A stretch of 64,000 bases of DNA from Octadecabacter sp. (GTDB taxonomy: Bacteria; Pseudomonadota; Alphaproteobacteria; Rhodobacterales; Rhodobacteraceae), in NCBI GenBank assembly GCA_028825445.1, contig JAPKAD010000001.1, forward strand, positions 186,001 through 250,000, read 5' to 3'. A program made the translations under genes and the position numbers. The notes under the pieces were generated by a model. That model did no database searches, was not told where the DNA came from, and worked only from the letters and a program-made list of their open reading frames with translations. Numbering within the stretch: the first letter of the stretch is position 1; each line of letters opens with the position of its first letter. Below are positions 48,390-57,743 of the stretch, piece by piece.

Positions 48390-49289
48390 CAAACTAGGGG
48401 CACCTCAGTTCAGTTTTAATCCACCAATCAAAAAATCACTTTCTTATGTAGTTCCAGTTTTATTTGAAGCAATCAGTAACTCTATGAAATAATATTCTTT
48501 GTGAAAGTAGGTTAGCGATCGTGGTTGTATAATTAGAGTAATTTTTTCTGTAGCAACTAAGAAGCTTCACATGATTTATTAATAGGGCTTTTTCTGCATG
48601 AGAACCAAGATGGCTTTAGTTGATTTAATCCTAATTGGTTTGATATGAAATCAAACCAATTAGGTTTTTTATCTAGAAAAAATTAATTGAGACACTCCTT
48701 TATTACCTCAACAGTAAAGTTTTGAGCGCTGGACAGACAGACCTCTGGCCGAAGGTCTTTCCCTGTTAGGCTATCCTAAAATTGATGGTTGTGATGAATT
48801 TTTGACATGGTTAAAATCTGTGATGAACTTCAGGTTGGAGATATTTCGAGATCTGAAGTAGCTAATAACTACTAAGGCCACGCGTCAAAGAATTTTAAGT
48901 ATTTAAATTTATCAAATAATTTTTCTAGAACTGATGTATCAACAGTACATATTATTGCGTAGTCTGAGTGAGACCTTTTTTGCTGTTGTTTCAAACGGGA
49001 AAAGTATGGAGCTTTGGATATCTGCTTCAAAGCTAAATTGCCGCATTTAATGGATCAATTCAGGCTTCAAGTTATATATATATTGTTAGTCATAACTTAG
49101 TTCCCTGTGACCAACCCGACTTGCCTGTGCTTAGTATCCCAATTCTGAGCGCAGGCCTTTTTTTAGTAAATCGTTAAATTCTTTTTCAACACTAGGTCGA
49201 GATAGTAATTTTTGTTATTACCTCTAAATTTAAAAAAGATTTTTTATGTTTGATCTCCTTGATATCATTAAACTAGAAAGCTTTTTGTA
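48390..49289. other. Gene-free 900-bp stretch between two IS relics
   Basis: AT-rich, with no family-like frame. It contains the orphan terminator-like hairpin listed separately. Confidence 0.4.
48630..48670 (+). terminator. Orphan strong Rho-independent-terminator-like hairpin
   Basis: CCTAATTGGTTTGAT pairs perfectly with ATCAAACCAATTAGG (15 bp, 5-nt loop), followed by TTTTTT. There is no recognisable gene just upstream on the plus strand; the IS3 relic ends 240 bp before. It may end an unannotated small RNA or a lost gene. Confidence 0.75.
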
Positions 49290-49850
49290 ACACTCTGTCG
49301 TCGTTAGGCATGGAAACATTAAGAAAAAATATAACGGTGGCTATGAGCTTGATGGCGTTGAGGAAGACGGTCGGGCTTCTGTCGTAGCATGTTGCGTCTC
49401 CAGTCTTTGATCCTGCCTAACATGCGGTCGATACGATTGCGTCGTTTGTAGCGTCGCTTATCGTATTTGATGTTTATTTTGCGCGTTTTACGACACGGGA
49501 TAAAGGGGCGAGTTAGCCTTTCTTTGAGGTATTCTTGAAACCTGTCAGCGCCATATCCTTGATCTACTGCCCTCTTATCAAAAAGGAGTTTCGATAAAAG
49601 GGCAGTAATCTATCTGCCTGTTTTAGGACGTTCATCAAAGTAGCTGCGTCAACATAATCGCTGACTTGACCTGCCGTGATAAAGAAGCGGACAGGACGTT
49701 GGCTGTGATTAAATGTAGCTTTGTGTTCATCCCACCTTTGGTCTGCTCAATCAGACGCTCACACCCCTTTTTAACCCCAGGCTTGAGGCAGTGTGGTGCG
49801 CTTTGATGTAGGTTGCATCCGCTGTCTGGCATTTTATTACATATAAATTA
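49290..49850 (-). mobile_element. IS5-family transposase relic
   Basis: Minus-strand fragments: CNLHQSAPHCLKPGVKKGCE, IEQTKGGMNTKLHLITAN, then after a frame change DKRAVDQGYGADRFQEYLKE, FIPCRKTRKINIKYDKRRYKRRN and RIDRMLGRIKDWRRNM, and in a further frame CYDRSPTVFLNAIKLIATVIFFL. This is the order of an IS5-family DDE transposase without its N-terminal third. The shorter relic near 44.3 kb shares the last box. A near-perfect 14-bp inverted repeat (ACTGCCCTCTTATC / GATAAAAGGGCAGT, 49566-49606) lies inside it at a frame break. Confidence 0.8.
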
Positions 49851-50247
49851 ATGAGATGGGATCTAAATTGCCTTATTATTATGGGCCTCTTGTAGCTGCC
49901 TCATGATAATCTGCGCGAACACGCTCATGTCACTCTAGCGGTAGTGTAAGGTCTTTAGAAATCTATATTTGCCAGATGTGTCACGCCACTAAAAACCATT
50001 TCGATTCATGAAATAATGCTGCTTAAAAACGGGGATTGTCTACGTGTACAATGCCCCAGATTTTTGGAAAGTATGGTCTAAATAGTCTCATCTGCCCTTC
50101 AATCAGTCAATAAAGACAACTTATTCTATCCCTAAACTTTAAAAATTTGAATCATAAAGGAATAATAGCATCAAGTTGTTTGATGCGTCCTTAAATAGAT
50201 ATTATAAAACTGAGGTTGGCGTAAGTAAATTATTGGTTTTAAAGTAC
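49851..50247. other. Gap between the IS5 relic and tRNA-Tyr
   Basis: No supported gene. It is AT-rich and could carry the N-terminal remains of the IS5 element, but I cannot read them. Confidence 0.35.
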
Positions 50248-50333
50248 TGGTGGGCGACCCTGGAATCGAACCAGGCGTGCGTTTCCGCGAGAGAGTTACA
50301 GTCTCCTGCCACACCTTGCGGCCTGACGCCCAC
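50248..50333 (-). tRNA. tRNA-Tyr (GTA)
   Basis: The minus strand folds as a class II tRNA. The acceptor stem is GTGGGCG/CGCCCAC with encoded CCA. The anticodon stem-loop is GGAGA-CTGTAAC-TCTCT, anticodon GTA. A long variable arm follows, and the T-arm is GCCTGGTTCGATTCCAGGG. 86 nt including CCA. Confidence 0.95.
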
Positions 50334-50443
50334 TTGAGCTTTGAATAACTATGGCCACTAGGGGCGTCAACCTCAATTCGGGGTCAGGTCTTGCGGTTTT
50401 TGTGCGTACTCGCCATGAGGGAACAAATACAAAGGAATTCATC

Positions 50444-51235
50444 GTGAAAAAACCAACCTGGGTTGTCGATAAAGAACGTAACAAGCGAGCCGCTGCTAAT
50501 GAAACTGTATGGCTGTTTGGTATCCACGCGGTTCGCGACGCTCTGCTGAACCCAACACGCGAAAAAATGCGTTTTGTTGTAACCAAGAACGCGTTTGATC
50601 GTCTTGGTGATGCGGTGGCCATTGGGTTGAAAGACAGTGGCCTAAAGCCTGAAATGTGCGAACCTAGGAATTTTACAGCACCAATTGATCCGCAATCGGT
50701 GCACCAAGGTGCTGCATTGGAGGTTAAACCTCTTGACTGGGGCAAAATTGAGGATCGCTGCATGGGTAACGGGGTGAGTCCGCCGCGTGTGGTTTTGCTT
50801 GATAAAGTAACTGATCCACACAATGTAGGAGCAGTTTTACGGTCTGCCGAAGTGTTTGGCGCACAAGCAGTGGTCGCAATGAATCGCCATGCCGCTCCTG
50901 AAACAGGCGCACTGGCTAAGACGGCCAGTGGTGCAATGGAACGCCAACCTTATTTGCGCGTGCGTAATTTAGCGGACGCGATAGTTGAACTTCAGAGCAT
51001 GGGGTATTTGGTTCTCGGGCTGGACGGTGAGGGCGAACAAACGATAGACCAAGTGGTCGCTGGAAAACGCGATCGTGCAATTGCACTTGTTTTGGGCGCT
51101 GAGGGGCCTGGGCTTCGTGAGAAAACGAAAGAAACCTGCGACGCTTTGGTAAGAATAGACTTTGCGGGTGAGTTTGGCTCACTAAACGTTTCAAACGCAG
51201 CAGCCGTGGCCCTATATGCTACTAGAGCGAATTAG
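50444..51235 (+). CDS. rlmB: 23S rRNA (guanosine(2251)-2'-O)-methyltransferase RlmB (TrmH/SPOUT family)
   Basis: A 263-residue SPOUT methyltransferase modifying the ribosomal P-loop G2251. The N-terminal RNA-binding domain has WLFGIHAVRDALLNPTR. SPOUT motifs are DKVTDPHNVGAVLRSAEVFGAQAV, ALVLGAEGPGLRE and GSLNVSNAAAVALY, which form the trefoil knot. The ORF track starts at 50351, close to tRNA-Tyr. I choose GTG 50444 because AAAGGA lies 7 nt upstream and the protein then begins at KKPTWVVDKERN. The divergent tRNA-Tyr gene is about 110 bp away. Confidence 0.93.
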   Translation: MKKPTWVVDKERNKRAAANETVWLFGIHAVRDALLNPTREKMRFVVTKNAFDRLGDAVAIGLKDSGLKPEMCEPRNFTAPIDPQSVHQGAALEVKPLDWGKIEDRCMGNGVSPPRVVLLDKVTDPHNVGAVLRSAEVFGAQAVVAMNRHAAPETGALAKTASGAMERQPYLRVRNLADAIVELQSMGYLVLGLDGEGEQTIDQVVAGKRDRAIALVLGAEGPGLREKTKETCDALVRIDFAGEFGSLNVSNAAAVALYATRAN

Positions 51236-52048
51236 ACTGGAGATAGGATACATAGGTTACTTATGCGCGATAGATACCGATATGAGCTAGACTGCGATTA
51301 AAATATTTTAGTGGTACACTTTACAGATACGCTAGGTTGTTATTTTGCATGCCTAGATCGGCCAAAATAAATGCAATATCCAATTGATAGTAAATTTTAT
51401 GCTAAAACGCATTGTTTTATCGATAGATTTAGAAACTGCACGGCTGACCATATTTTCGCTTGCCTGTTAATAGCTCCTATAACTTATGTTTTAAGTGTAG
51501 GGATCATAGTCATGCCCGGCTTGAACCCTATGCAGTTTTTCCCAGAAGTATTTGTTGTCAAGTTAGCTGTAATTACATCCTTATATAAATCGTTGCGATA
51601 TGGCACTCCTTTGGTGTTGATATTATTAAACTATTCATGGCTGATCCAAGGCTTACGTGTTTCAATATGATGAAACATGCACATATGAGGTGTCCCAAGG
51701 CTATGTTGATACCAATGTTTTAAAAGTTTAGTGATTTAATGGAGGCAACATTCATCTGAAATTTTCATCTGGTGTGCATTGTCACTGAGCGCATGACATT
51801 CTGGGTTAAATCGTATCCGCTGTCGCAAACTTGTCTACAATCACTTCTTAATTGCAGGTAATCACAGAAAATAATGTGGTTTTAGTGTTTTGTTTACTTA
51901 CCCATAATGCTCAAATGTGATGCTTGGTTAAAATTCACGAATAAGTACTACAATTATTTGGCTTTAATAATTGTTCTTATCTAATGATCTGAGCCCAGTT
52001 TATAGACAGGATGCTTTTTTTGGTGCAAAGTTCTGCTAGGTAATTAAC
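51236..52048. other. Gene-poor gap of about 810 bp
   Basis: Contains the plus ORF 51371-51670 (99 codons) with hydrophobic segments such as HIFACLLIAPITYVLSVGIIVM. It has no recognised family, no clear ribosome-binding site, and AT-rich codon use. It may be a small membrane protein or a relic; I would not annotate it as a gene without more evidence. The rest shows nothing. Confidence 0.35.
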
Positions 52049-52513
52049 ATGTATAGTGACAAATTGCTAAAAGATGTATTGAAGCAGATGAAGACAGTCG
52101 CGGTGGTTGGCGTGTCCGCCAATCCACTGCGGCCTAGTTATTTTGTGGCGCAATATTTGTCCCGCAAGGGGATCCGCGTGGTGCCGGTTAATCCTGGGCT
52201 TTACGGGCAGAATCTTTTTGGTGAAATGGTTTATGCATCTCTATCAGACATTCCGTTTGCTGTGGATATGGTTGATGTGTTTCGCCGTTCTGAAGCAGTG
52301 CCCGCAATTGTTGATGAAGCACTATTGCGCTGGACTGATTTGCAGACAATCTGGCTGCAAATCAGTGTCAAGCATGCAGATGCTGCCATAGTGGCCCAAG
52401 AACGTGGTGTGACCATGATTCAAAACAGATGCCCGAAAATTGAATATCAGCGCTTGTTTGGTGAGTTGCGGATGGGTGGTTTTGCAACAGGCGTGATTTC
52501 GTCAAAGTTATAA
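52049..52513 (+). CDS. CoA-binding domain protein (YccU/YneT-like)
   Basis: A 154-residue single-domain Rossmann-fold protein. The CoA-binding loop is VAVVGVSANPLRPSYFVAQYL and the second strand is VVPVNPG. The motifs PFAVDMVDVFRRSEAVPAIVDEAL and IQNRCPKIEY are typical of this stand-alone family. The cellular role is unknown. It converges on the Dabb/his genes. Confidence 0.9.
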   Translation: MYSDKLLKDVLKQMKTVAVVGVSANPLRPSYFVAQYLSRKGIRVVPVNPGLYGQNLFGEMVYASLSDIPFAVDMVDVFRRSEAVPAIVDEALLRWTDLQTIWLQISVKHADAAIVAQERGVTMIQNRCPKIEYQRLFGELRMGGFATGVISSKL

Positions 52514-52586
52514 TGTAGTGTGGGACACTATCTCTATATCGCTGCACTGAAATATTTCTCACATAAAGGCAGGAAAAAAGTTTATG

Positions 52587-52886
52587 TCACGATGGATCTT
52601 TAATCATTAGATCTGCGGCGGCGCGAATTTTACGCAATGGGCGCACACGGCGGATCGATTCTGTGTACAGCGGATGGGCTTTGTAGGCTGTTAGAGCGGC
52701 TTGATCTTTGATGTCAGCAATGACGACAAAATCGGGGTGTGGACCTGGAATTTCGTCTAAGGCTAGGTTGCGTGAAACGCTGAACATTTCGGCGTGTGGG
52801 TTGTCTTTTAGAACCCAAAGACCAGCCTCGATTTCATCTAAATCATTTGAGTCAATTGCGCTAAAAAATGCAATATGGCGGATCAT
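52587..52886 (-). CDS. Dabb (stress-responsive alpha/beta-barrel) domain protein
   Basis: A 99-residue ferredoxin-like-fold protein. The N-terminus IRHIAFFSAIDSN and the later segment HPDFVVIADIKDQAALTAYKAHPLY follow the Dabb pattern (the conserved His-P near the end of the domain). Its ATG overlaps the hisE stop (ATGA), so it rides at the 3' end of the his operon. The function is unknown. Confidence 0.85.
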   Translation of the reverse strand: MIRHIAFFSAIDSNDLDEIEAGLWVLKDNPHAEMFSVSRNLALDEIPGPHPDFVVIADIKDQAALTAYKAHPLYTESIRRVRPLRKIRAAADLMIKDPS

Positions 52887-53185
52887 CGGTTAGCCTTTTC
52901 TGTGAGGCCGGATTGGACGCTACGGCTAGCAAGTTCCACTTCGATATCATCAAAAGTGACATCGTGAGCAGCGCACATTACCAGAAGATGGTACAAAACG
53001 TCGGCTGCCTCGGCTACCAGGCGTGATTTGTTGCCTTTTGTAGCTTCGATGATGGCTTCTATCGCTTCTTCACCAAATTTTTCAGCGGCCTTGTCTGGAT
53101 TATTCAGTAATTTGGCTGTCCAGCTTGTGTCTGGATTTGAATTTTTACGGGCAGCTATCGTTTGAGCGAGGTCTTTTATAGACAT
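52883..53185 (-). CDS. hisE: Phosphoribosyl-ATP diphosphatase
   Basis: A 100-residue all-alpha MazG-like pyrophosphohydrolase, the second step of histidine synthesis (PR-ATP to PR-AMP). Motifs: FGEEAIEAIIEATKGN and VAEAADVLYHLLV, the acidic metal-binding helices. It lies 1-2 nt after hisF and is stop-start coupled with the Dabb gene. The HisI function (cyclohydrolase) is not in the window, so it must be encoded elsewhere. Confidence 0.95.
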   Translation of the reverse strand: MSIKDLAQTIAARKNSNPDTSWTAKLLNNPDKAAEKFGEEAIEAIIEATKGNKSRLVAEAADVLYHLLVMCAAHDVTFDDIEVELASRSVQSGLTEKANR

Positions 53186-53186
53186 A

Positions 53187-53945
53187 TCATAACCTTACAG
53201 GAACGCCAGCGGCATGCATATGCGCTTTGGCTTGTGGGATTGTGTAGGTACCAAAGTGGAAAATCGACGCGGCGAGAACCGCAGAAGCGCCCCCCAGTGT
53301 GACACCTTCGACTAGGTGGTCAAGAGTGCCAACACCACCTGAAGCGATAACTGGAATAGACACAGCATCAGTTACGGCACGGGTCAGTGCGAGATTAAAA
53401 CCGGATTTTGTGCCATCGTTGTCCATTGCAGTGAGCAGGATTTCACCCGCGCCTTTAGCTTGTGCTGTGAGGGCGAATTCAACTGCGTCGATGCCAGTTG
53501 CGCGCCGACCGCCGTGGGTAAAGATTTCCCAGCGGCCAGGGGCGACTGTTTTGGCGTCAATTGCGCAGACAATACACTGGCTGCCAAATCGTAGGGCGGC
53601 TGCGGTCAGCACGTCTGGGTTGGTAACTGCGGCAGAATTGAAAGACACCTTGTCAGCTCCTGCCAATAGTAGATGTCGCACGTCTTGGTGGGTACGAACG
53701 CCGCCACCAATGGTTAGTGGCATAAAACACGCTTCAGCTGTGCGGGTGGCAAGATCATACATGGTGCCACGGTTTTCTTCAGTGGCCATAATATCGAGGA
53801 AGCACAGTTCGTCTGCGCCCGCAGCGTCATAAGCACGCGCGGTTTCAACGGGATCGCCTGCATCTACAATGTCGACAAAATTTACACCTTTTACGACGCG
53901 GCCATTGGCAACGTCGAGGCAGGGGATGATGCGGGTTTTAAGCAT
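53187..53945 (-). CDS. hisF: Imidazole glycerol phosphate synthase subunit HisF (cyclase)
   Basis: A 252-residue (beta/alpha)8 barrel. It uses ammonia from HisH to form imidazole-glycerol phosphate. Motifs are [29 protein letters not shown], the LTIGGGVRT phosphate site, and [13 protein letters not shown] (catalytic Asp). Overlaps hisA by 8 bp. Confidence 0.97.
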   Translation of the reverse strand: MLKTRIIPCLDVANGRVVKGVNFVDIVDAGDPVETARAYDAAGADELCFLDIMATEENRGTMYDLATRTAEACFMPLTIGGGVRTHQDVRHLLLAGADKVSFNSAAVTNPDVLTAAALRFGSQCIVCAIDAKTVAPGRWEIFTHGGRRATGIDAVEFALTAQAKGAGEILLTAMDNDGTKSGFNLALTRAVTDAVSIPVIASGGVGTLDHLVEGVTLGGASAVLAASIFHFGTYTIPQAKAHMHAAGVPVRL

Positions 53946-54660
53946 GGCTTAAAGTCCGCAAAGCAACCGCCAAATCAATTGCACCGTCGTATAACGCCCG
54001 TCCTGAAATAGCGCCAGAAATTACGCCAGTGGCCTTGAGGGCCTCAAGGTCGGCCAATGAAGATACGCCGCCTGAGGCTATGACGGGTATATCCACGGCG
54101 CGAGCCAAATTTGTGGTTGCGGCTATGTTAGGGCCTTTCATTGCGCCGTCGCGTAAAATGTCGGTATAGATGATTGAGGCAATGCCGGCATCCTCAAATG
54201 ATTTTGCTAAATCGGTGACTTGAATATTGGTTTCAGTTGCCCATCCCTTTGTGGCGACAAACCCATTGCGTGCGTCTAATCCGACGGCAACTTGGTTTGG
54301 GAATGCCCGCGCAGCTTCACGCACTAGGTCGGGATTTTCGACTGCCACAGTACCAAGGATTACACGGGTCAGCCCACGGGTCAGCCAGCGTTCGATCGTA
54401 GCCATGTCGCGAATGCCACCGCCCAGTTGTGTTGGTACGGGGCACGATGCAAGAATAGCTTCAACAGGTTTAGCATTAATAGGTTCACCGGCAAATGCAC
54501 CGTTAAGGTCTACCAAGTGCAGCCATTCGCAGCCTGCATCAACAAATGCGCGCGCCTGTGCTGTGGGATCATCGTGAAACACCGTAGATTGTTCCATATC
54601 ACCGTGCACAAGCCGCACAGCTTGTCCGTCTTTGAGGTCGATTGCGGGGTAAAGGATCAT
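53938..54660 (-). CDS. hisA: ProFAR isomerase HisA
   Basis: A 240-residue (beta/alpha)8 barrel isomerase. Motifs: [29 protein letters not shown], and [15 protein letters not shown] with the catalytic Asp. Upstream of hisF in the same operon. The promoter must lie in the gap that also contains DUF2147 on the other strand. Confidence 0.97.
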   Translation of the reverse strand: MILYPAIDLKDGQAVRLVHGDMEQSTVFHDDPTAQARAFVDAGCEWLHLVDLNGAFAGEPINAKPVEAILASCPVPTQLGGGIRDMATIERWLTRGLTRVILGTVAVENPDLVREAARAFPNQVAVGLDARNGFVATKGWATETNIQVTDLAKSFEDAGIASIIYTDILRDGAMKGPNIAATTNLARAVDIPVIASGGVSSLADLEALKATGVISGAISGRALYDGAIDLAVALRTLSHA

Positions 54661-54818
54661 TGCGGCACCTCTGGTTTGATTTAGATGTGTTTATGCACGC
54701 AGTGGAGCCAGATGCAACGTAATCAAAAAGAGTTGATACAACGTGCGACCCTACGTTAAGCTTGTATGAAATAAAATATAATGGCCAATATTAGCGCACC
54801 TCAGGAAGGAGACACTTT

Positions 54819-55205
54819 ATGAAAAAAACCATATCTATGCTTGTGGCCGCTGCTGGCTTTGCTGGTGCAACTCTTGCAGACCCGCTTGAAGGCGCTTGGC
54901 GCACACCAACAGATGACAATGGCAATTCTGGTCTTGTTCTGGTGGCCCCTTGTGGGGCTGTATTTTGTGGGACGCTTTCGCAATCGTTTAATGGTTCGGG
55001 TGCACAGATGGCATCGCCCAATACTGGCCGACAGATTATCTTTGATACGATCCCATTAGGGGACGGCGCATATCGCGGGCAAATCTGGTCACCAGATCGT
55101 GATAAGGTTTACAATTCGCGCCTTCAGTTAACTGGCGACACACTGTCAGTTTCCGGCTGTTTTTTTGGTATTTGTCGCGATGGTGGCACTTGGTTTCGAA
55201 ATTAA
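54819..55205 (+). CDS. DUF2147 family secreted protein
   Basis: A 128-residue protein with a Sec signal peptide (MKKTISMLVAAAGFAGATLA). The mature part begins DPLEGAWRTPTDDNGNSGLVLVAPCGAVFCG and ends SVSGCFFGICRDGGTWFRN, the usual DUF2147 pattern with paired Cys residues. GGAAGGAG precedes the ATG. It sits rightward inside the leftward his cluster, between hisA and hisH. The function is unknown. Confidence 0.85.
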   Translation: MKKTISMLVAAAGFAGATLADPLEGAWRTPTDDNGNSGLVLVAPCGAVFCGTLSQSFNGSGAQMASPNTGRQIIFDTIPLGDGAYRGQIWSPDRDKVYNSRLQLTGDTLSVSGCFFGICRDGGTWFRN

Positions 55206-55284
55206 ATTATAGTTTAAATATTGGTCTATTGCGCTGAAAAAATAAAGAAGCTTAGTTAAGTATTCTACCCTTTGCGCAGTTTTT

Positions 55285-55923
55285 TTACGGCGCCCATTGC
55301 AGAAAGTTTGCGATCAGTTGTAAGCCTGAACTTTGGCTTTTTTCTGGATGAAACTGCGTGCCAATAATGTTGTCACGCCCAACGATTGCGGTGACGCTGC
55401 CCGAGTAATCACAGTGTGCCAGACGTTGCCCTACATCCCACATTACCATTTGCCAAGAATGGACAAAATACGCATGATCTCCAGTTTTTATGCCCTTTAG
55501 CACAGGGTGTGGCGCGTCGATGACTAAATCATTCCATCCCATGTGTGGCACGGGCAGGGCCAAATTAGTGGGCCTGATCTTGTGTACCTCACCGTTGATC
55601 CAGCCGAAGCCTGGAGTTTTTTCGTGTTCGTATCCTTTAATTGCAAGCATCTGCATTCCGACGCAGATGCCCAAGAATGGAACAGCGCGAACCTCAACGC
55701 TTTCACGGATTGCATCTGCCAATCCAGAAATTCCTTGTAGTTCGGCTTGACAGTGTGGGAATGCGCCGTCGCCAGGCAATACTATACGGTCAGCTTTAGC
55801 AATGATATCAGGGTCGCCAGTGACAACAATGGCTCCTGCGTTAGTTTCAATAGCCATGCGTTCAAACGCTTTTTGCGCTGAATGTAAATTGCCGCTGTCG
55901 TAGTCAATGAGAACAGTTGTCAT
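55285..55923 (-). CDS. hisH: Imidazole glycerol phosphate synthase subunit HisH (glutamine amidotransferase)
   Basis: A 212-residue class I amidotransferase feeding ammonia to HisF. Motifs: VLIDYDSGNLHSAQKAFER, GICVGMQML (nucleophile Cys), YFVHSWQMV and GTQFHPEKSQSSGL (His/Glu). The track ORF reaches 56130 by running back into the hisB frame region. I choose ATG 55923, the family N-terminus, 22 bp after hisB. Confidence 0.95.
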   Translation of the reverse strand: MTTVLIDYDSGNLHSAQKAFERMAIETNAGAIVVTGDPDIIAKADRIVLPGDGAFPHCQAELQGISGLADAIRESVEVRAVPFLGICVGMQMLAIKGYEHEKTPGFGWINGEVHKIRPTNLALPVPHMGWNDLVIDAPHPVLKGIKTGDHAYFVHSWQMVMWDVGQRLAHCDYSGSVTAIVGRDNIIGTQFHPEKSQSSGLQLIANFLQWAP

Positions 55924-55945
55924 ATGGTTTGTCCTGCTTAGGTTG

Positions 55946-56533
55946 TCACAAGGCGCCTTTGGTTGATGGGATTGTATCCGCTTTGCGCAGATCGATTTCC
56001 AAGGCGACGCGCAGTGCGCGGGCAAGTGCTTTAAATGCCGCCTCAACAATGTGGTGGCTGTTAAATCCGTGCAACTTATCAATGTGCAGCGTGATGCCGC
56101 CATGAGTACTGAGAGCCTGAAAAAATTCACGAACTAGTTCAGTATCAAAGTTGCCAATTTTTGCAGTTGGCAAATCAAGATTGCAGATCATAAATGGGCG
56201 GGCGGATAAGTCCAGCGCACAGCGCACCTGTGCGTCGTCCATGGCAAGAAGACAATCGCCATAGCGATTTATCCCGCGTTTATCACCCAATGCTTCGACC
56301 AATGCCTGACCCAGTGCAATACCAACATCTTCGACAGTGTGGTGATCGTCGACGTGTTGATCACCCGTAGCGCGAACCACCATATCTATCAGTGAATGGC
56401 GCGCCAATTGATCTAGCATGTGGTCAAAAAAACCCACTCCTGTCTGGTTATCGTAATTACCTGTTCCGTCTAGATTAACTTCTACTGAAATATTAGTTTC
56501 AGCAGTCTCACGGGTAATTTTGCTAGTGCGCAT
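55946..56533 (-). CDS. hisB: Imidazoleglycerol-phosphate dehydratase
   Basis: A 195-residue monofunctional HisB. Duplicated Mn-binding motifs: [20 protein letters not shown] with [21 protein letters not shown], and [31 protein letters not shown]. No phosphatase domain is fused, so histidinol phosphatase lies elsewhere. First gene of the leftward his cluster. A single-copy promoter would be in 56534-56701, shared with the divergent GNAT gene. Confidence 0.96.
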   Translation of the reverse strand: MRTSKITRETAETNISVEVNLDGTGNYDNQTGVGFFDHMLDQLARHSLIDMVVRATGDQHVDDHHTVEDVGIALGQALVEALGDKRGINRYGDCLLAMDDAQVRCALDLSARPFMICNLDLPTAKIGNFDTELVREFFQALSTHGGITLHIDKLHGFNSHHIVEAAFKALARALRVALEIDLRKADTIPSTKGAL

Positions 56534-56701
56534 GGTGGTACTTCCTTAATTTTGTTTGCCGTATAGAGCGTGCACTATGCATCGCCAAGCGGGGTTGCAC
56601 TAAAAGTAAGAAAGTGGGCGCAATGGCCACAGCAGCAAGGGGTTGGAATTGGTAACGAAATTTCGTCAGATGTTTAAACCAATAAGCAACAGGGATCGAT
56701 C

Positions 56702-57289
56702 ATGAATTCAGAGTTTTGGGACGTTCCAGTGGGTAAGATCGCATCAGTAGTTACGCATCTGCAAATGTTTGAACGCCCCGCACCACGAAAAATCCCGCCG
56801 TTTATCGCAGATCTAATAGTACACGAAACACCCAACTTGGACTGGTATCGCGATCTTTTCAAACGGGTTGGAGGGCAGGACTGGATGTGGTTTTCACGCC
56901 TTGGTATGAATGATGCGGAGTTATCTGCGATTCTGCACTGTGAAAATTTGCATCTTTATTCGGTGCGTGTGGATGGCTATGACGAGGGGATTTTGGAACT
57001 TGATTTTCGCGTGCCAGGTGAATGCGAGCTGGGCTATTTTGGCCTAACATCTGCGATGGTTGGTATGGGTGCGGGGCGATGGTTGATGGAACATGCGCTC
57101 GATAAGGCATGGTCGCAAGTTATCCATCGTTTTCATGTCCATACGTGCACTTTGGATAGCCCGCAGGCTCTGCCGTTCTATATGCGCACTGGCTTTGTCG
57201 CCTATCACCGTCAAGTGGAAATTGCTGATGATCCGCGCAAGGTTGGTGTGTTGCCGATGGATAGTGCACCGCAGGAACCAATTATATAA
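56702..57289 (+). CDS. GNAT family N-acetyltransferase
   Basis: A 195-residue GCN5-related acetyltransferase fold. The acetyl-CoA pyrophosphate loop region is ELGYFGLTSAMVGMGAGRWLMEHAL (motif A, with the Q/RxxGxG/A equivalent), followed by VHTCTLDSPQALPFYMRTGFVAYH (motif B). The N-terminal part is family specific. The substrate is unknown. It is transcribed away from hisB. Confidence 0.88.
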   Translation: MNSEFWDVPVGKIASVVTHLQMFERPAPRKIPPFIADLIVHETPNLDWYRDLFKRVGGQDWMWFSRLGMNDAELSAILHCENLHLYSVRVDGYDEGILELDFRVPGECELGYFGLTSAMVGMGAGRWLMEHALDKAWSQVIHRFHVHTCTLDSPQALPFYMRTGFVAYHRQVEIADDPRKVGVLPMDSAPQEPII

Positions 57290-57668
57290 TTTTGAATTTC
57301 GACAAGAATAAAACATTATTTTTGTGATACGATTGATGCTGTGCAGTCTTATATTGCACCAAGATTTTTTTCTACCATTCAGCATCCTGCTAGGATTACT
57401 AGAAATTGCACTTTTTAAAAATTCGACCGTCACGTAGTTGGTGCATAAAGCGCAGCTCTAGTAAGACTAACATATGTCCCTTGGTGTCATTTAAACATAA
57501 CACGTAATCTAAATTTGAACTCAAATAAAAATTTTAGCTGATTTAGTGTAATGTATGAAAACACTTAGTCAACAATTTTGACTTCATTTTTAAAAAGACG
57601 ACATAGAAAAAAATAAAGCCTGCAAGTATTGATTGCAGGTGAAACATATTTCAATGGTATTGACGAAC
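57290..57668. other. Gap before tRNA-Gly
   Basis: About 380 bp, AT-rich, with no supported gene. Confidence 0.4.
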
Positions 57669-57743
57669 TGGAGCGGGCGAAGAGATTCGAACTCTCGACC
57701 CTAACCTTGGCAAGGTTATGCTCTACCCCTGAGCTACGCCCGC
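57669..57743 (-). tRNA. tRNA-Gly (GCC)
   Basis: The minus strand reads GCGGGCGTAGCTCAGGGGTA, an anticodon arm AACCTTGCCAAGGTT with anticodon GCC, a T-arm GAGAGTTCGAATCTC, and closes with CGCCCGC-T-CCA. 75 nt including encoded CCA. A standard cloverleaf. Confidence 0.96.

Noticed and set aside
51371-51670. 99-codon plus ORF as a membrane protein gene
   Set aside because: No ribosome-binding site, AT-rich codon use and no recognised family; noted only in the gap entry.
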